64,000 bases of DNA from Bacillus sp. NTK034 (GTDB lineage Bacteria > Bacillota > Bacilli > Bacillales > Cytobacillaceae). Positions within the stretch are counted from its first letter, which is position 1. Every line of letters starts with the position of its first letter. Below the pieces are notes generated by a model. The model saw only the letters and a list, made by a program, of their open reading frames with translations. It did no database searches and had not been told where the DNA came from. The stretch covers positions 620,001 through 684,000 of the forward strand of contig NZ_JAFKOJ010000001.1 in the NCBI RefSeq assembly GCF_017303275.1. Direction: 5' to 3'. Below, one piece after another: positions 45,498 through 53,724 of this stretch. Position numbers and translations under genes: made by a program.

Positions 45498-46445
45498 ATG
45501 GGTAAAATCGCCTTTTTATTTCCTGGGCAGGGATCGCAGGCTGCAGGAATGGGAAAAGCACTAGCAGAACAGGATGAGAAAGTAAAATCATTTTTCGAGA
45601 GTGCTGATCAAAAACTTGGCTTTTCACTATCAGAACTTATTTTTGAAGGGCCTCAGGAAAAATTGACGCTAACAACAAATGCCCAGCCAGCTTTGTTGAC
45701 TACTAGCATTGCTATCCTCGATTACTTTAAAAGGTCGGGCGTAGCACCTGATTTTGTGGCTGGCCACAGCCTTGGTGAATATACTGCACTCGTTGCATCG
45801 GAAGCTATATCCTTTGAGGACGGTGTTTATGCTGTCCGTAAAAGAGGAGAGTTCATGGAAGAAGCAGTTCCTAATGGCGAGGGAACAATGGCAGCGGTAC
45901 TGGGACTTGACAGGGACAAGCTTACTGCAGTCACAGAAGAGGTATCTACAGGCGGCAATCCGGTTCAGCTCGCAAATTTAAACTGTCCTGGACAGATTGT
46001 GATTTCAGGTTCAAGGGCAGGTGTTGAACTAGCTTCTGCAAAGGCTAAAGAAGAAGGTGCCAAGCGTGTGCTTCCACTGGAAGTAAGCGGTCCATTCCAT
46101 TCTGAATTAATGAAGCCTGCTGCGGAGAAGTTCAGGCAGATCCTGGACGAGATTGAAATCAAAGATGCATCTGTTCCTGTCATTGCAAATGTGACGGCTT
46201 CTGAAATGACTTCCGCTGCAGAAATAAAAAGCAGATTGATTGAACAGCTCTATTCTCCTGTACTCTGGGAGGATTCAATCCGCAAGATGATAGAGCTTGG
46301 AGTAGACACATTTATAGAAATAGGACCTGGAAAAGTACTGTCAGGATTAGTGAAAAAGGTAGATCGTTCCCTTAAAACGTATGCCGTTTCCGATGCTGAA
46401 TCCTGCCAGACGGTTACAGAATCCTTGAAGGAGGAATTGAGATGA
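45498..46445 (+). CDS. fabD: Malonyl-CoA:ACP transacylase
   Basis: A 315-residue enzyme transferring malonyl from CoA to acyl carrier protein. It begins [14 protein letters not shown]; catalytic Ser91 is in [11 protein letters not shown], and the catalytic His is in [13 protein letters not shown] 45498 has GGGGGG 8-12 bases upstream; TTG 45483 upstream is unlikely. It overlaps fabG by four bases. Confidence 0.97.
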   Translation: MGKIAFLFPGQGSQAAGMGKALAEQDEKVKSFFESADQKLGFSLSELIFEGPQEKLTLTTNAQPALLTTSIAILDYFKRSGVAPDFVAGHSLGEYTALVASEAISFEDGVYAVRKRGEFMEEAVPNGEGTMAAVLGLDRDKLTAVTEEVSTGGNPVQLANLNCPGQIVISGSRAGVELASAKAKEEGAKRVLPLEVSGPFHSELMKPAAEKFRQILDEIEIKDASVPVIANVTASEMTSAAEIKSRLIEQLYSPVLWEDSIRKMIELGVDTFIEIGPGKVLSGLVKKVDRSLKTYAVSDAESCQTVTESLKEELR

Positions 46446-47185
46446 AGCTAGAGGGAAAAGCCGCTTTAGTAACGGGAGCTTCCCGCGGAATCGGAAGGGA
46501 AATCGCTTTGGGTCTTGCTAAGCAAGGTGCAGATATCGCGGTTAACTATTCCGGAAGTGAGGCAAGGGCGAACGAAGTAGTTGATGAAATAAAAGCATTA
46601 GGCAGAAATGCATTTGCTATCCAATGCGATGTATCCAGCAGTGATTCCGTGGCAAGCATGGTAAAAGAAACAGTAGACAAGTTTGGCAAGCTTGATATTC
46701 TGATTAATAATGCTGGGATTACGAAGGATAACCTGATTATGAGAATGAAGGAAGACGAATGGGATGATGTAATTAACATTAACCTGAAAGGTGTATTCCT
46801 TTGTACAAAAGCTGTTACAAGGCAGATGATGAAACAGCGCAGCGGGCGTATTATCAATATTTCTTCGATTGTTGGAGTAAGCGGCAATCCTGGTCAGGCT
46901 AATTATGTCGCCGCCAAATCAGGTGTTATTGGCCTGACAAAGACCTCTGCAAAGGAACTTGCATCAAGAGGCATAACGGTCAATGCCATTGCACCAGGTT
47001 TTATCACAACTGATATGACTGATAAGCTGAACGAGGATGTAAAAGAGCAGATGCTTAAGCAAATTCCATTGGCGCGTTTTGGCGACCCTGCAGATATTGC
47101 GAATGTGGCAGTGTTTCTTGCTTCCGAGGACAGCCGCTATATGACAGGGCAAACCCTTCATGTTGATGGCGGAATGGTCATGTAA
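46442..47185 (+). CDS. fabG: 3-oxoacyl-ACP reductase FabG
   Basis: A 247-residue short-chain dehydrogenase reducing 3-oxoacyl-ACP with NADPH. The cofactor motif TGASRGIG is at 11-18, NNAG in LINNAGIT, and the catalytic Ser-Tyr-Lys triad in ISSIVG and [15 protein letters not shown] lies about 7 bases upstream of ATG, inside fabD. Confidence 0.97.
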   Translation: MKLEGKAALVTGASRGIGREIALGLAKQGADIAVNYSGSEARANEVVDEIKALGRNAFAIQCDVSSSDSVASMVKETVDKFGKLDILINNAGITKDNLIMRMKEDEWDDVININLKGVFLCTKAVTRQMMKQRSGRIINISSIVGVSGNPGQANYVAAKSGVIGLTKTSAKELASRGITVNAIAPGFITTDMTDKLNEDVKEQMLKQIPLARFGDPADIANVAVFLASEDSRYMTGQTLHVDGGMVM

Positions 47186-47226
47186 CTTGTAACAGGCTTG
47201 TAATGCAAAAAACTTTTATAAAACCT

Positions 47227-47255
47227 TTCAATTAAGTCTAAAAATAATCTATAAT
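47227..47255 (+). promoter_or_regulatory. Probable acpP promoter
   Basis: TTCAAT (47227-47232), 17-base spacer and a perfect TATAAT (47250-47255) in the fabG-acpP spacer. It would let the abundant carrier protein be made independently of the upstream promoter. Confidence 0.55.
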
Positions 47256-47277
47256 ACTTGAGGGGAGGTGAACAAGC

Positions 47278-47511
47278 ATGGCAGAAGTATTAGAACGTGT
47301 AACAAAGATCATCGTGGACCGTCTTGGTGTTGAAGAGTCTGAAGTTAAATTGGAAGCTTCTTTCAAAGATGATCTAGGTGCTGATTCCCTTGACGTAGTA
47401 GAATTAGTAATGGAATTAGAAGACGAGTTCGACATGGAGATTTCTGACGATGATGCTGAAAAAATCGCAACAGTCGGTGACGCTGTAAATTACATAAAAG
47501 CTAGCCAATAA
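47278..47511 (+). CDS. acpP: Acyl carrier protein
   Basis: A 77-residue acidic four-helix protein carrying acyl chains on 4'-phosphopantetheine. The attachment Ser37 is in [19 protein letters not shown] lies 7-8 bases before ATG. Its stop codon directly abuts the inverted-repeat structure described next. Confidence 0.98.
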   Translation: MAEVLERVTKIIVDRLGVEESEVKLEASFKDDLGADSLDVVELVMELEDEFDMEISDDDAEKIATVGDAVNYIKASQ

Positions 47512-47513
47512 TC

Positions 47514-47673
47514 GTTAGTTGAACCACTCTGCAGTGAGGGTATGCCCCTCGCTGCAGCAATTTTTTATCGCAGTCTAACGGGCAGTAAGACTCCCGTTTC
47601 TAGACTTAGAGGAACTCAAAAACTAATAAGCGTGAGCCAAACTGCCCGTAATGGCCCGATTGGTTCAACTAAC
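47514..47673. repeat. Inverted-repeat-bounded element after acpP (possible MITE-like repeat or structured RNA)
   Basis: GTTAGTTGAACCA (47514-47526) is perfectly inverted at 47661-47673 (13 bases). Just outside both ends is AATC (47510-47513 and 47674-47677), which could be a 4-base target duplication; the left copy includes the last two bases of the acpP stop codon. Inside, ACGGGCAGT (47578-47586) pairs with ACTGCCCGT (47641-47649). There is no ORF. A further hairpin at 47673-47703 (CAATCA..GTGG with CCACTGATTG) follows. Confidence 0.55.
47529..47566 (+). terminator. Intrinsic terminator after acpP (inside the inverted-repeat element)
   Basis: CTGCAGTGAGGG (47529-47540) pairs with CCCTCGCTGCAG (47546-47557), 12 base pairs with one T-G, followed by six T residues. 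Confidence 0.88.
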
Positions 47674-47725
47674 AATCATTGTGGAAAAGCACCCCACTGA
47701 TTGAGTTTCAATTTATCAGCAGATG

Positions 47726-47849
47726 TTTACTGTCCGGTGTTACCTGTGGCATTGAAGGCAGCATGAGAAAAATCTGCAGCCCGGAAGCAGGTGGCTGTGG
47801 ACAGTAAATATGTAAGGCAAAAGCTCCGTTGAATAACGGGGCTTTCTTC
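47726..47849 (+). other. Candidate structured RNA leader with terminator-like hairpin upstream of rnc
   Basis: TTTACTGTCC (47726-47735) pairs perfectly with GGACAGTAAA (47799-47808), enclosing about 63 bases with a nested ACCTG/CAGGT pairing. Ten bases later an 11-base-pair hairpin (47820-47830 with 47835-47845) with a GAAT loop and a weak T tract follows. The aptamer-like domain plus terminator order resembles an attenuator, but no known riboswitch class was recognised. The remaining bases to rnc (47850-47998) are AT-rich with no clear feature. Confidence 0.4.
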
Positions 47850-47998
47850 TGTGAAGATGGCTGTACCCAAATGAAACTAAAATTGCTTTGTAAATAGAAG
47901 TTTTTTTGCGTTTTTCATCTTTATTCCGTAAACTTAGGGAAGACCATTTAAGCTTTTTACTTATGCAGAATATTAATTTTTAGCAAGGTGGATGCATT

Positions 47999-48739
47999 AT
48001 GCGCAGCAATAAGGATAAGGAAAGAAAATCATTTCGCGCAATCGAAAAACAATTTAAAGAATTCCAGACGGAAATCGGAATTCAATTTGAAAATGAAAAA
48101 TTATTAAAACAGGCTTTTACCCATTCATCTTATGTGAATGAGCATCGGAGAAAACCCTATGAAGACAATGAAAGGCTGGAATTTTTGGGTGACGCTGTCC
48201 TGGAACTGACTGTTTCAAAGTTCCTTTACCTAAAATATCCTATGATGAGCGAGGGGGAATTAACAAAGCTGAGGGCCGCGGTTGTCTGCGAACCCTCCCT
48301 GGTCTCATTTGCCCACGAATTGTCATTCGGCAGCCTTGTACTGCTTGGAAAAGGGGAGGAAATGACAGGGGGAAGAACCCGTCCTGCCCTGCTTGCAGAC
48401 GTATTTGAAGCCTTTATAGGTGCACTATACCTGGATAAAGGATTAGATACGGTTGTCGGTTTTTTGGAAAAAGTTGTTTTTCCAAAGATTGATTCAGGTG
48501 CTTTTTCGCATGTGATGGATTTCAAGAGCCAGCTGCAGGAACTTGTTCAGCGGGATGGTGCAGGTGCAATTGAATATAAAATCCTTCAGGAAAAAGGGCC
48601 TGCTCACAATCGTGAATTTGTTTCCACTGTTTCCCTAAATGGCAGGGAGCTTGGGACAGGCACTGGCCGATCAAAGAAAGAAGCAGAACAGCATGCAGCC
48701 CAAATGGCCCTTGAAGTATTGAAGAATCATATCAAGTGA
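47999..48739 (+). CDS. rnc: Ribonuclease III
   Basis: A 246-residue double-strand-specific endoribonuclease (rncS). The catalytic signature [14 protein letters not shown] is near residue 55, the second acidic cluster in [16 protein letters not shown], and a double-stranded-RNA-binding domain occupies about 165-245 ([15 protein letters not shown]). It processes rRNA and scRNA and destroys toxin mRNAs in B. subtilis. AAGGTGGATG lies before ATG. The structured leader upstream might be its own substrate, which is a guess. Confidence 0.97.
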   Translation: MRSNKDKERKSFRAIEKQFKEFQTEIGIQFENEKLLKQAFTHSSYVNEHRRKPYEDNERLEFLGDAVLELTVSKFLYLKYPMMSEGELTKLRAAVVCEPSLVSFAHELSFGSLVLLGKGEEMTGGRTRPALLADVFEAFIGALYLDKGLDTVVGFLEKVVFPKIDSGAFSHVMDFKSQLQELVQRDGAGAIEYKILQEKGPAHNREFVSTVSLNGRELGTGTGRSKKEAEQHAAQMALEVLKNHIK

Positions 48740-48782
48740 CATCAAAGAATAGAAACTTGGAGGAGACAGAGGGGGAGCAGGG

Positions 48783-51700
48783 TTGTTTTTAAAAAGGCTT
48801 GATGTTATTGGATTTAAGTCATTTGCTGAGCGGATTACGGTTGATTTTGTTCCTGGCGTCACGGCAGTTGTAGGTCCAAATGGAAGCGGAAAAAGCAATA
48901 TAACAGATGCCATACGCTGGGTATTGGGTGAACAATCAGCTAAGTCCCTTCGCGGCGCGAAAATGGAGGATGTCATATTTGCGGGCAGTGATTCCCGGAG
49001 AGCGCAGAATTTTGCTGAGGTGACACTGACCCTTGATAACGGCGATCAGGGTCTGCCGATCGAGTACAGCGAGGTCAGTGTTACAAGAAGGGTCTACCGA
49101 TCTGGAGACAGTGAATACCTAATCAATAAGCAAACATGCAGATTAAAAGATATCGTAGATTTATTTATGGATTCAGGCCTTGGCAGGGAAGCTTTTTCAA
49201 TAATAAGCCAGGGCAGGGTAGAGGAAATTCTAAACAGCAAAGCTGAAGAACGCCGGACGATATTCGAAGAAGCGGCTGGTGTGCTTAAATATAAGACAAG
49301 AAAGAAAAAAGCGGAAGGCAAACTTTCTGAAACCCAGGATAATTTAAACAGGGTGAATGATATTCTTCATGAACTGGAAAGCCAGGTAGAGCCTTTGAAA
49401 ATTCAGGCTTCGATTGCGAAAGATTATCTGCAGCAGAAGGAAGAGCTTGAGAAAATAGAAGTTGCCCTTACAGTCTATGAGATAGAAGACCTGCATTCAA
49501 AATGGGAGCAGCTTTCACGTCAGCTTGAACGGCATACAGAAGATGAAATGAAGCTATCGGCAGTTATTCAGAACAAAGAAGCCAAAATGGAAGAGTTAAA
49601 GGATCATATTGCTGCAATCGATGAATCAGTAAATGATTTACAGGACGTACTCCTTCATGCCAGTGAAGAGCTTGAAAAACTGGAAGGCAGAAAAGAAGTC
49701 CTAAAAGAGCGAAAAAAAAATGCCAGCCAGAATAAAGACCAGCTTCATCGAAATATGGAAGAACTTTCTTCGAAGATAACTGAGTTAAAAGAGCAAGAAG
49801 AAAAGCAGTTGACTCTCAAAGGAAAAGTAAAGGCAGAAGCAGTTAAACTTCAGAAAGCATTAAAGGAAAAGCAGGATCAGCTCAAACTCTTCAGTGAAAA
49901 TACGGAAGAGAAAATTGAATCGCTGAAAAGTGATTATATTGAAGTGCTGAATAGCCAGGCGGCTTCAAGAAACGAACTGCAGAATATTGAACAGCAGCTC
50001 AGCCAGCAGGGTCAGCGCAGTTCTAAGCTTGAGATGGATAACGAAAAGTATATTGCCGACCGCAAGAAAAACGAAGAGAAAAAGCAAAAGATACAATCAG
50101 AACTTGAAAGCCTGCAAAAAGAAATAGAGAGTCAGGTACATGTGTTCCGCAATGAAGACCGCAAGCTTGAATCATTAAAGAATAATTATCAAAAGCAGGA
50201 AAAAACATTGTATCAGGCTTATCAGTATTTGCAGCAGGCAAAATCCAGGCAGGAAATGCTTGAAGAAATGGAAGAAGACTTTTCGGGCTTTTTCCAAGGT
50301 GTAAAGGAAGTATTGAAAGCAAGGGGCAGCAAGCTGCAGGGAATTGAAGGAGCCGTAGCGGAATTAATTCAGGTGCCAAAAGAGTACGAAACGGCGATTG
50401 AAACGGCTCTTGGCGGTTCCATGCAGCATATCATCGTACAAAATGAGCAGGATGGGAGAAGTGCCATCCAATTCCTGAAAAAGAATTCATACGGAAGAGC
50501 AACTTTCCTGCCGTTAAGTGTAGTGAAGGGGAAAAGGCTTAATACCGGGCAACTGCAATCGGTTCAAGCCCATCCCGCCTTTATTGGTGAAGCTGCTTCG
50601 CTGATCCAGTTTGAAGGAAGGCATCAGTCCGCTATTGAAAACCTGCTTGGCAATGTTGTTATTGCCCGTGACCTTAAGGGAGCCAATGAACTGGCGAAGC
50701 TTCTTCAATACCGTGTGAGACTCGTTACTATTGATGGAGATGTGGTTAATCCCGGCGGGTCCATGACGGGAGGAGCCATGAAACAGAAAAGCACTTCTAT
50801 TCTTTCACGCAAAGGTGAACTTGAAGAGCTGAAATCACGAATTGTGGACATGGAATCCAAAACAGCTAACCTCGAAAAACAAGTGAAACTGCAAAAAAGC
50901 GAAATTCAAAAACAGGAAACACGCATTGAACAGCTTAGAAAAACAGGTGAAGAGCTTCGTTTGATGGAACAGAGGGTAAAAGGAGAGCTTCTGGAAGTAG
51001 AGTTTGAGGAGAAAAGCATTAATGAGCGCTTATCTCTTTATGATATGGACAAAGCACAGTTTTCGGAAGATAGAGAAAGACTGCTGAACAGAAAGAGTGA
51101 GCTTGCAGATCTATTGGAGCAGCAGCAAAAACAAATAGCTGATCTTGATAATGAGATTAAAGCATTAACAGAAAGAAAAAACACCCAGCAGACTTCAAAG
51201 GAAACTGTTGTATCTGAAATAAATGAGCTGAAAATCGGCTTTGCTTCCAAAAATGAACAGCTGAATCATGCTGAGGACAAACTAGCCGCACTAATTTCTG
51301 AGCTTGCTGTTAACAGGGATAAGCTGAAGACAGTAAAAGAGGATTTAGAACTGCTATCATCCGAAATGACGAATAGCTCTTCAGGTGAGCAGCATCTGGA
51401 AGAGGCAGCACAGCAAAAATTAAAGGAAAAGAATGAAACGCTTGAATTAATTGCTTCAAGAAGGGATGAGCGCTTAAAGCTCCAAACATCCTTAGAGGAA
51501 CTGGAACTTGAGGCAAAAGAATTAAAACGCCAGCATAAAGGCCTGGTAGAAGTTTTGAAAGATGAGGAAGTTAAGCAGAACCGGCTTGATGTTGAGCTGG
51601 AAAATAGGCTGAATCATTTAAGGGAAGAATATCTGCTGTCTTTTGAAGGTGCTAAAGAGGAATATCCGCTGGATATTGAGATTGATGAAGCGCGAAAAAA

Positions 51701-52349
51701 AGTAAAACTCATAAAGCTGGCAATCGAAGAGCTTGGGGCTGTGAACCTTGGGGCAATCGAAGAATATGACAGAGTATCTGAACGATATGAATTCCTGCTT
51801 GAACAAAAAACAGACCTTCAGGAAGCAAAAGATACGTTATTCCAGGTTATCGATGAAATGGATGTTGAAATGAAAAGGCGATTTGAAGAAACGTTCGAAG
51901 GGATCCGTTTTCATTTTGAGTCGGTTTTCCAATCTTTATTCGGCGGCGGCAGAGCCGATTTACGCTTGACCCAGCCTGATGATTTATTGAATACAGGTGT
52001 GGAAATTGTCGCACAGCCTCCAGGCAAGAAACTGCAGAACCTCGGATTATTATCGGGAGGAGAAAGGGCGCTTACTGCAATTGCATTGCTGTTTTCCATT
52101 TTGAAAGTACGTCCTGTTCCATTCTGTATCCTTGATGAAGTAGAGGCAGCCTTGGATGAAGCAAACGTGCAAAGGTTCAGCAAATACTTAAAGAGATACA
52201 GCGACGAAACCCAGTTCATCGTTATCACCCACAGAAAAGGAACAATGGAAGAAGCGGATGTCCTTTACGGTGTAACCATGCAGGAATCCGGTGTTTCCAA
52301 ACTGGTATCTGTACGTCTGGAAGAAACCAGGGAACTAATTACTCAATAG
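48783..52349 (+). CDS. smc: Chromosome condensation protein SMC
   Basis: An 1188-residue SMC ATPase. Walker A GPNGSGKSN is at 32-40, followed by long coiled coil, a central hinge (about 510-665, with GGSMTGGAM at its end), returning coiled coil, and the C-terminal head with signature LLSGGERAL and Walker B ILDEVEAALD. It forms the condensin complex with ScpAB. The start is TTG 48783, giving MFLKRLDVIGFKSFAERI as in B. subtilis; GGGGGAG lies 5-6 bases upstream. It follows rnc by 43 bases. Confidence 0.98.
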   Translation: MFLKRLDVIGFKSFAERITVDFVPGVTAVVGPNGSGKSNITDAIRWVLGEQSAKSLRGAKMEDVIFAGSDSRRAQNFAEVTLTLDNGDQGLPIEYSEVSVTRRVYRSGDSEYLINKQTCRLKDIVDLFMDSGLGREAFSIISQGRVEEILNSKAEERRTIFEEAAGVLKYKTRKKKAEGKLSETQDNLNRVNDILHELESQVEPLKIQASIAKDYLQQKEELEKIEVALTVYEIEDLHSKWEQLSRQLERHTEDEMKLSAVIQNKEAKMEELKDHIAAIDESVNDLQDVLLHASEELEKLEGRKEVLKERKKNASQNKDQLHRNMEELSSKITELKEQEEKQLTLKGKVKAEAVKLQKALKEKQDQLKLFSENTEEKIESLKSDYIEVLNSQAASRNELQNIEQQLSQQGQRSSKLEMDNEKYIADRKKNEEKKQKIQSELESLQKEIESQVHVFRNEDRKLESLKNNYQKQEKTLYQAYQYLQQAKSRQEMLEEMEEDFSGFFQGVKEVLKARGSKLQGIEGAVAELIQVPKEYETAIETALGGSMQHIIVQNEQDGRSAIQFLKKNSYGRATFLPLSVVKGKRLNTGQLQSVQAHPAFIGEAASLIQFEGRHQSAIENLLGNVVIARDLKGANELAKLLQYRVRLVTIDGDVVNPGGSMTGGAMKQKSTSILSRKGELEELKSRIVDMESKTANLEKQVKLQKSEIQKQETRIEQLRKTGEELRLMEQRVKGELLEVEFEEKSINERLSLYDMDKAQFSEDRERLLNRKSELADLLEQQQKQIADLDNEIKALTERKNTQQTSKETVVSEINELKIGFASKNEQLNHAEDKLAALISELAVNRDKLKTVKEDLELLSSEMTNSSSGEQHLEEAAQQKLKEKNETLELIASRRDERLKLQTSLEELELEAKELKRQHKGLVEVLKDEEVKQNRLDVELENRLNHLREEYLLSFEGAKEEYPLDIEIDEARKKVKLIKLAIEELGAVNLGAIEEYDRVSERYEFLLEQKTDLQEAKDTLFQVIDEMDVEMKRRFEETFEGIRFHFESVFQSLFGGGRADLRLTQPDDLLNTGVEIVAQPPGKKLQNLGLLSGGERALTAIALLFSILKVRPVPFCILDEVEAALDEANVQRFSKYLKRYSDETQFIVITHRKGTMEEADVLYGVTMQESGVSKLVSVRLEETRELITQ

Positions 52350-52421
52350 CAGCTTTAATGCGGGACAGCTTATAACACTGTTCCGCACCTATACATATTG
52401 CTTTTAAAAGGAAGTGAAAAC

Positions 52422-53423
52422 ATGAGTTTCTTTAAAAAACTAAAAGAAAAAATCACACAGCAGACAGATAGTGTTACTGAAAAATTTAAGGACGGATTAA
52501 CCAAAACGCGCGATAATTTTTCAAATAAGGTAAATGACCTTGTTTCAAGGTATCGTAAAGTGGATGAGGAATTCTTTGAGGAACTGGAAGAAATCTTAAT
52601 TGGGGCGGATGTTGGATTCGACACTGTCATGGAATTGGTTGAAGAGCTGAGAAGGGAAGTAAAGCGCAAGAATATTCAGGATCCTCGCGATGTGCAGGCT
52701 GTCATCTCAGAAAAGCTTGTAGAAATTTATGACAGCGCAGGCGAAACCTCCACAGAATTAAATATTCAGTCTGAGGGACTAACTGTTATCCTGTTTGTTG
52801 GTGTTAACGGAGTCGGAAAAACGACGACGATAGGAAAACTTGCCCATAAATTCAAAAATGAAGGGAAAAATGTCCTGCTTGCAGCAGGCGATACCTTCCG
52901 TGCGGGAGCGATTGAACAGCTTGAGGTGTGGGGCGAACGTGTCGGCGTTGATGTTATTAAGCAGGGAGCTGGCTCTGACCCTGCAGCTGTCATGTATGAT
53001 GCCGTTCAATCTGCAAAGTCGCGCAAAGCTGATATATTAATCTGTGACACTGCGGGACGTCTGCAGAACAAAGTCAATCTGATGAAAGAATTGGAGAAAG
53101 TGAAGCGTGTAATTGAAAGGGAAGTACCTGGTGCCCCGCATGAGGTATTGCTTGTTCTGGACGCTACAACTGGACAAAATGCCATGATTCAGGCTAAGAC
53201 CTTCAAGGAAGCCACTGATGTTTCTGGTATTGTTCTTACAAAGCTGGATGGAACTGCAAAGGGAGGCATCGTTCTTGCAATCAGAAATGAACTTGAAATC
53301 CCGGTGAAATTTGTAGGTTTAGGAGAAAAAATGGATGACCTGCAGGAATTCAATGCAGAACAATATGTCTATGGGCTCTTTGCCGACATAGTCGAAAAAG
53401 AAGTAGAAGAAGAGGAACAATAA
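52422..53423 (+). CDS. ftsY: Signal recognition particle receptor FtsY
   Basis: A 333-residue SRP GTPase with an N-terminal membrane-targeting amphipathic helix ([11 protein letters not shown]) and N and G domains. G1 is [16 protein letters not shown]3 DTAGRLQNK and G4 [10 protein letters not shown]. It docks ribosome-SRP complexes at the membrane. ATG 52422 has AAGGAAGTG about 7 bases upstream. In B. subtilis ylxM-ffh follow; here a strong terminator ends the unit. Confidence 0.97.
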   Translation: MSFFKKLKEKITQQTDSVTEKFKDGLTKTRDNFSNKVNDLVSRYRKVDEEFFEELEEILIGADVGFDTVMELVEELRREVKRKNIQDPRDVQAVISEKLVEIYDSAGETSTELNIQSEGLTVILFVGVNGVGKTTTIGKLAHKFKNEGKNVLLAAGDTFRAGAIEQLEVWGERVGVDVIKQGAGSDPAAVMYDAVQSAKSRKADILICDTAGRLQNKVNLMKELEKVKRVIEREVPGAPHEVLLVLDATTGQNAMIQAKTFKEATDVSGIVLTKLDGTAKGGIVLAIRNELEIPVKFVGLGEKMDDLQEFNAEQYVYGLFADIVEKEVEEEEQ

Positions 53424-53425
53424 GA

Positions 53426-53469
53426 ATAGAAAAACAGCCGGAGAGCGAGTTCTCCGGCTGTTTTTCTAT
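53426..53469 (+). terminator. Strong intrinsic terminator after ftsY
   Basis: A perfect 19-base inverted repeat (53426-53444 with 53451-53469) with a GC-rich top and A/T arms, giving a T run after the hairpin; symmetrical, so active on both strands. Confidence 0.95.
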
Positions 53470-53521
53470 CGAAAATGATATATATTTCAATTTAATAAAT
53501 AGTTTGAAATTTATATTTTTT

Positions 53522-53541
53522 GTGTAAAATTACACTATACT
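53522..53541 (+). promoter_or_regulatory. Palindrome next to a -10-like box (operator candidate)
   Basis: GTGTAAAATTACAC (53522-53535; 6-base perfect arms) is directly followed by TATACT (53536-53541). No -35 at normal spacing is seen. The layout suggests a repressor site over a promoter, but this rests on pattern only. Confidence 0.35.
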
Positions 53542-53593
53542 GATAAATTTATTTCAAATGAGGTCCTGTAAACGAATTAAATAATTATCCACA

Positions 53594-53619
53594 GGAACTT
53601 TTTGTCAGTAAGCTGCGTC
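53594..53619 (+). promoter_or_regulatory. Candidate ECF-sigma promoter of the MoxR/VWA operon
   Basis: GGAAC (53594-53598) and CGTC (53616-53619) are separated by 17 bases, matching the AAC...CGTC layout of extracytoplasmic-function sigma promoters in Bacillus (SigM/SigX/SigW type). It lies about 105 bases before the first gene. An overlapping SigA-like pair, TTGTCA (53602) and TATGGA (53625) at 17 bases, is an alternative. A DnaA-box-like TTATCCACA is at 53585-53593. Confidence 0.4.
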
Positions 53620-53724
53620 TATACTATGGAAGAAGTCATCAGGCTGTAATAAATTGTAGTTTTAAAGACTGCCTATAAAAAAACAAAAGGCTGATACTTA
53701 CGATTTTTAATGGGGGAGATTGGG

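Noticed and set aside
47726..47808. Signal-recognition-particle RNA or a known riboswitch
   Set aside because: A CCGGAAGCAG-like string is present, but the SRP tetraloop helix and the consensus of lysine, glycine, TPP, FMN, cobalamin and SAM riboswitches are not matched by eye.
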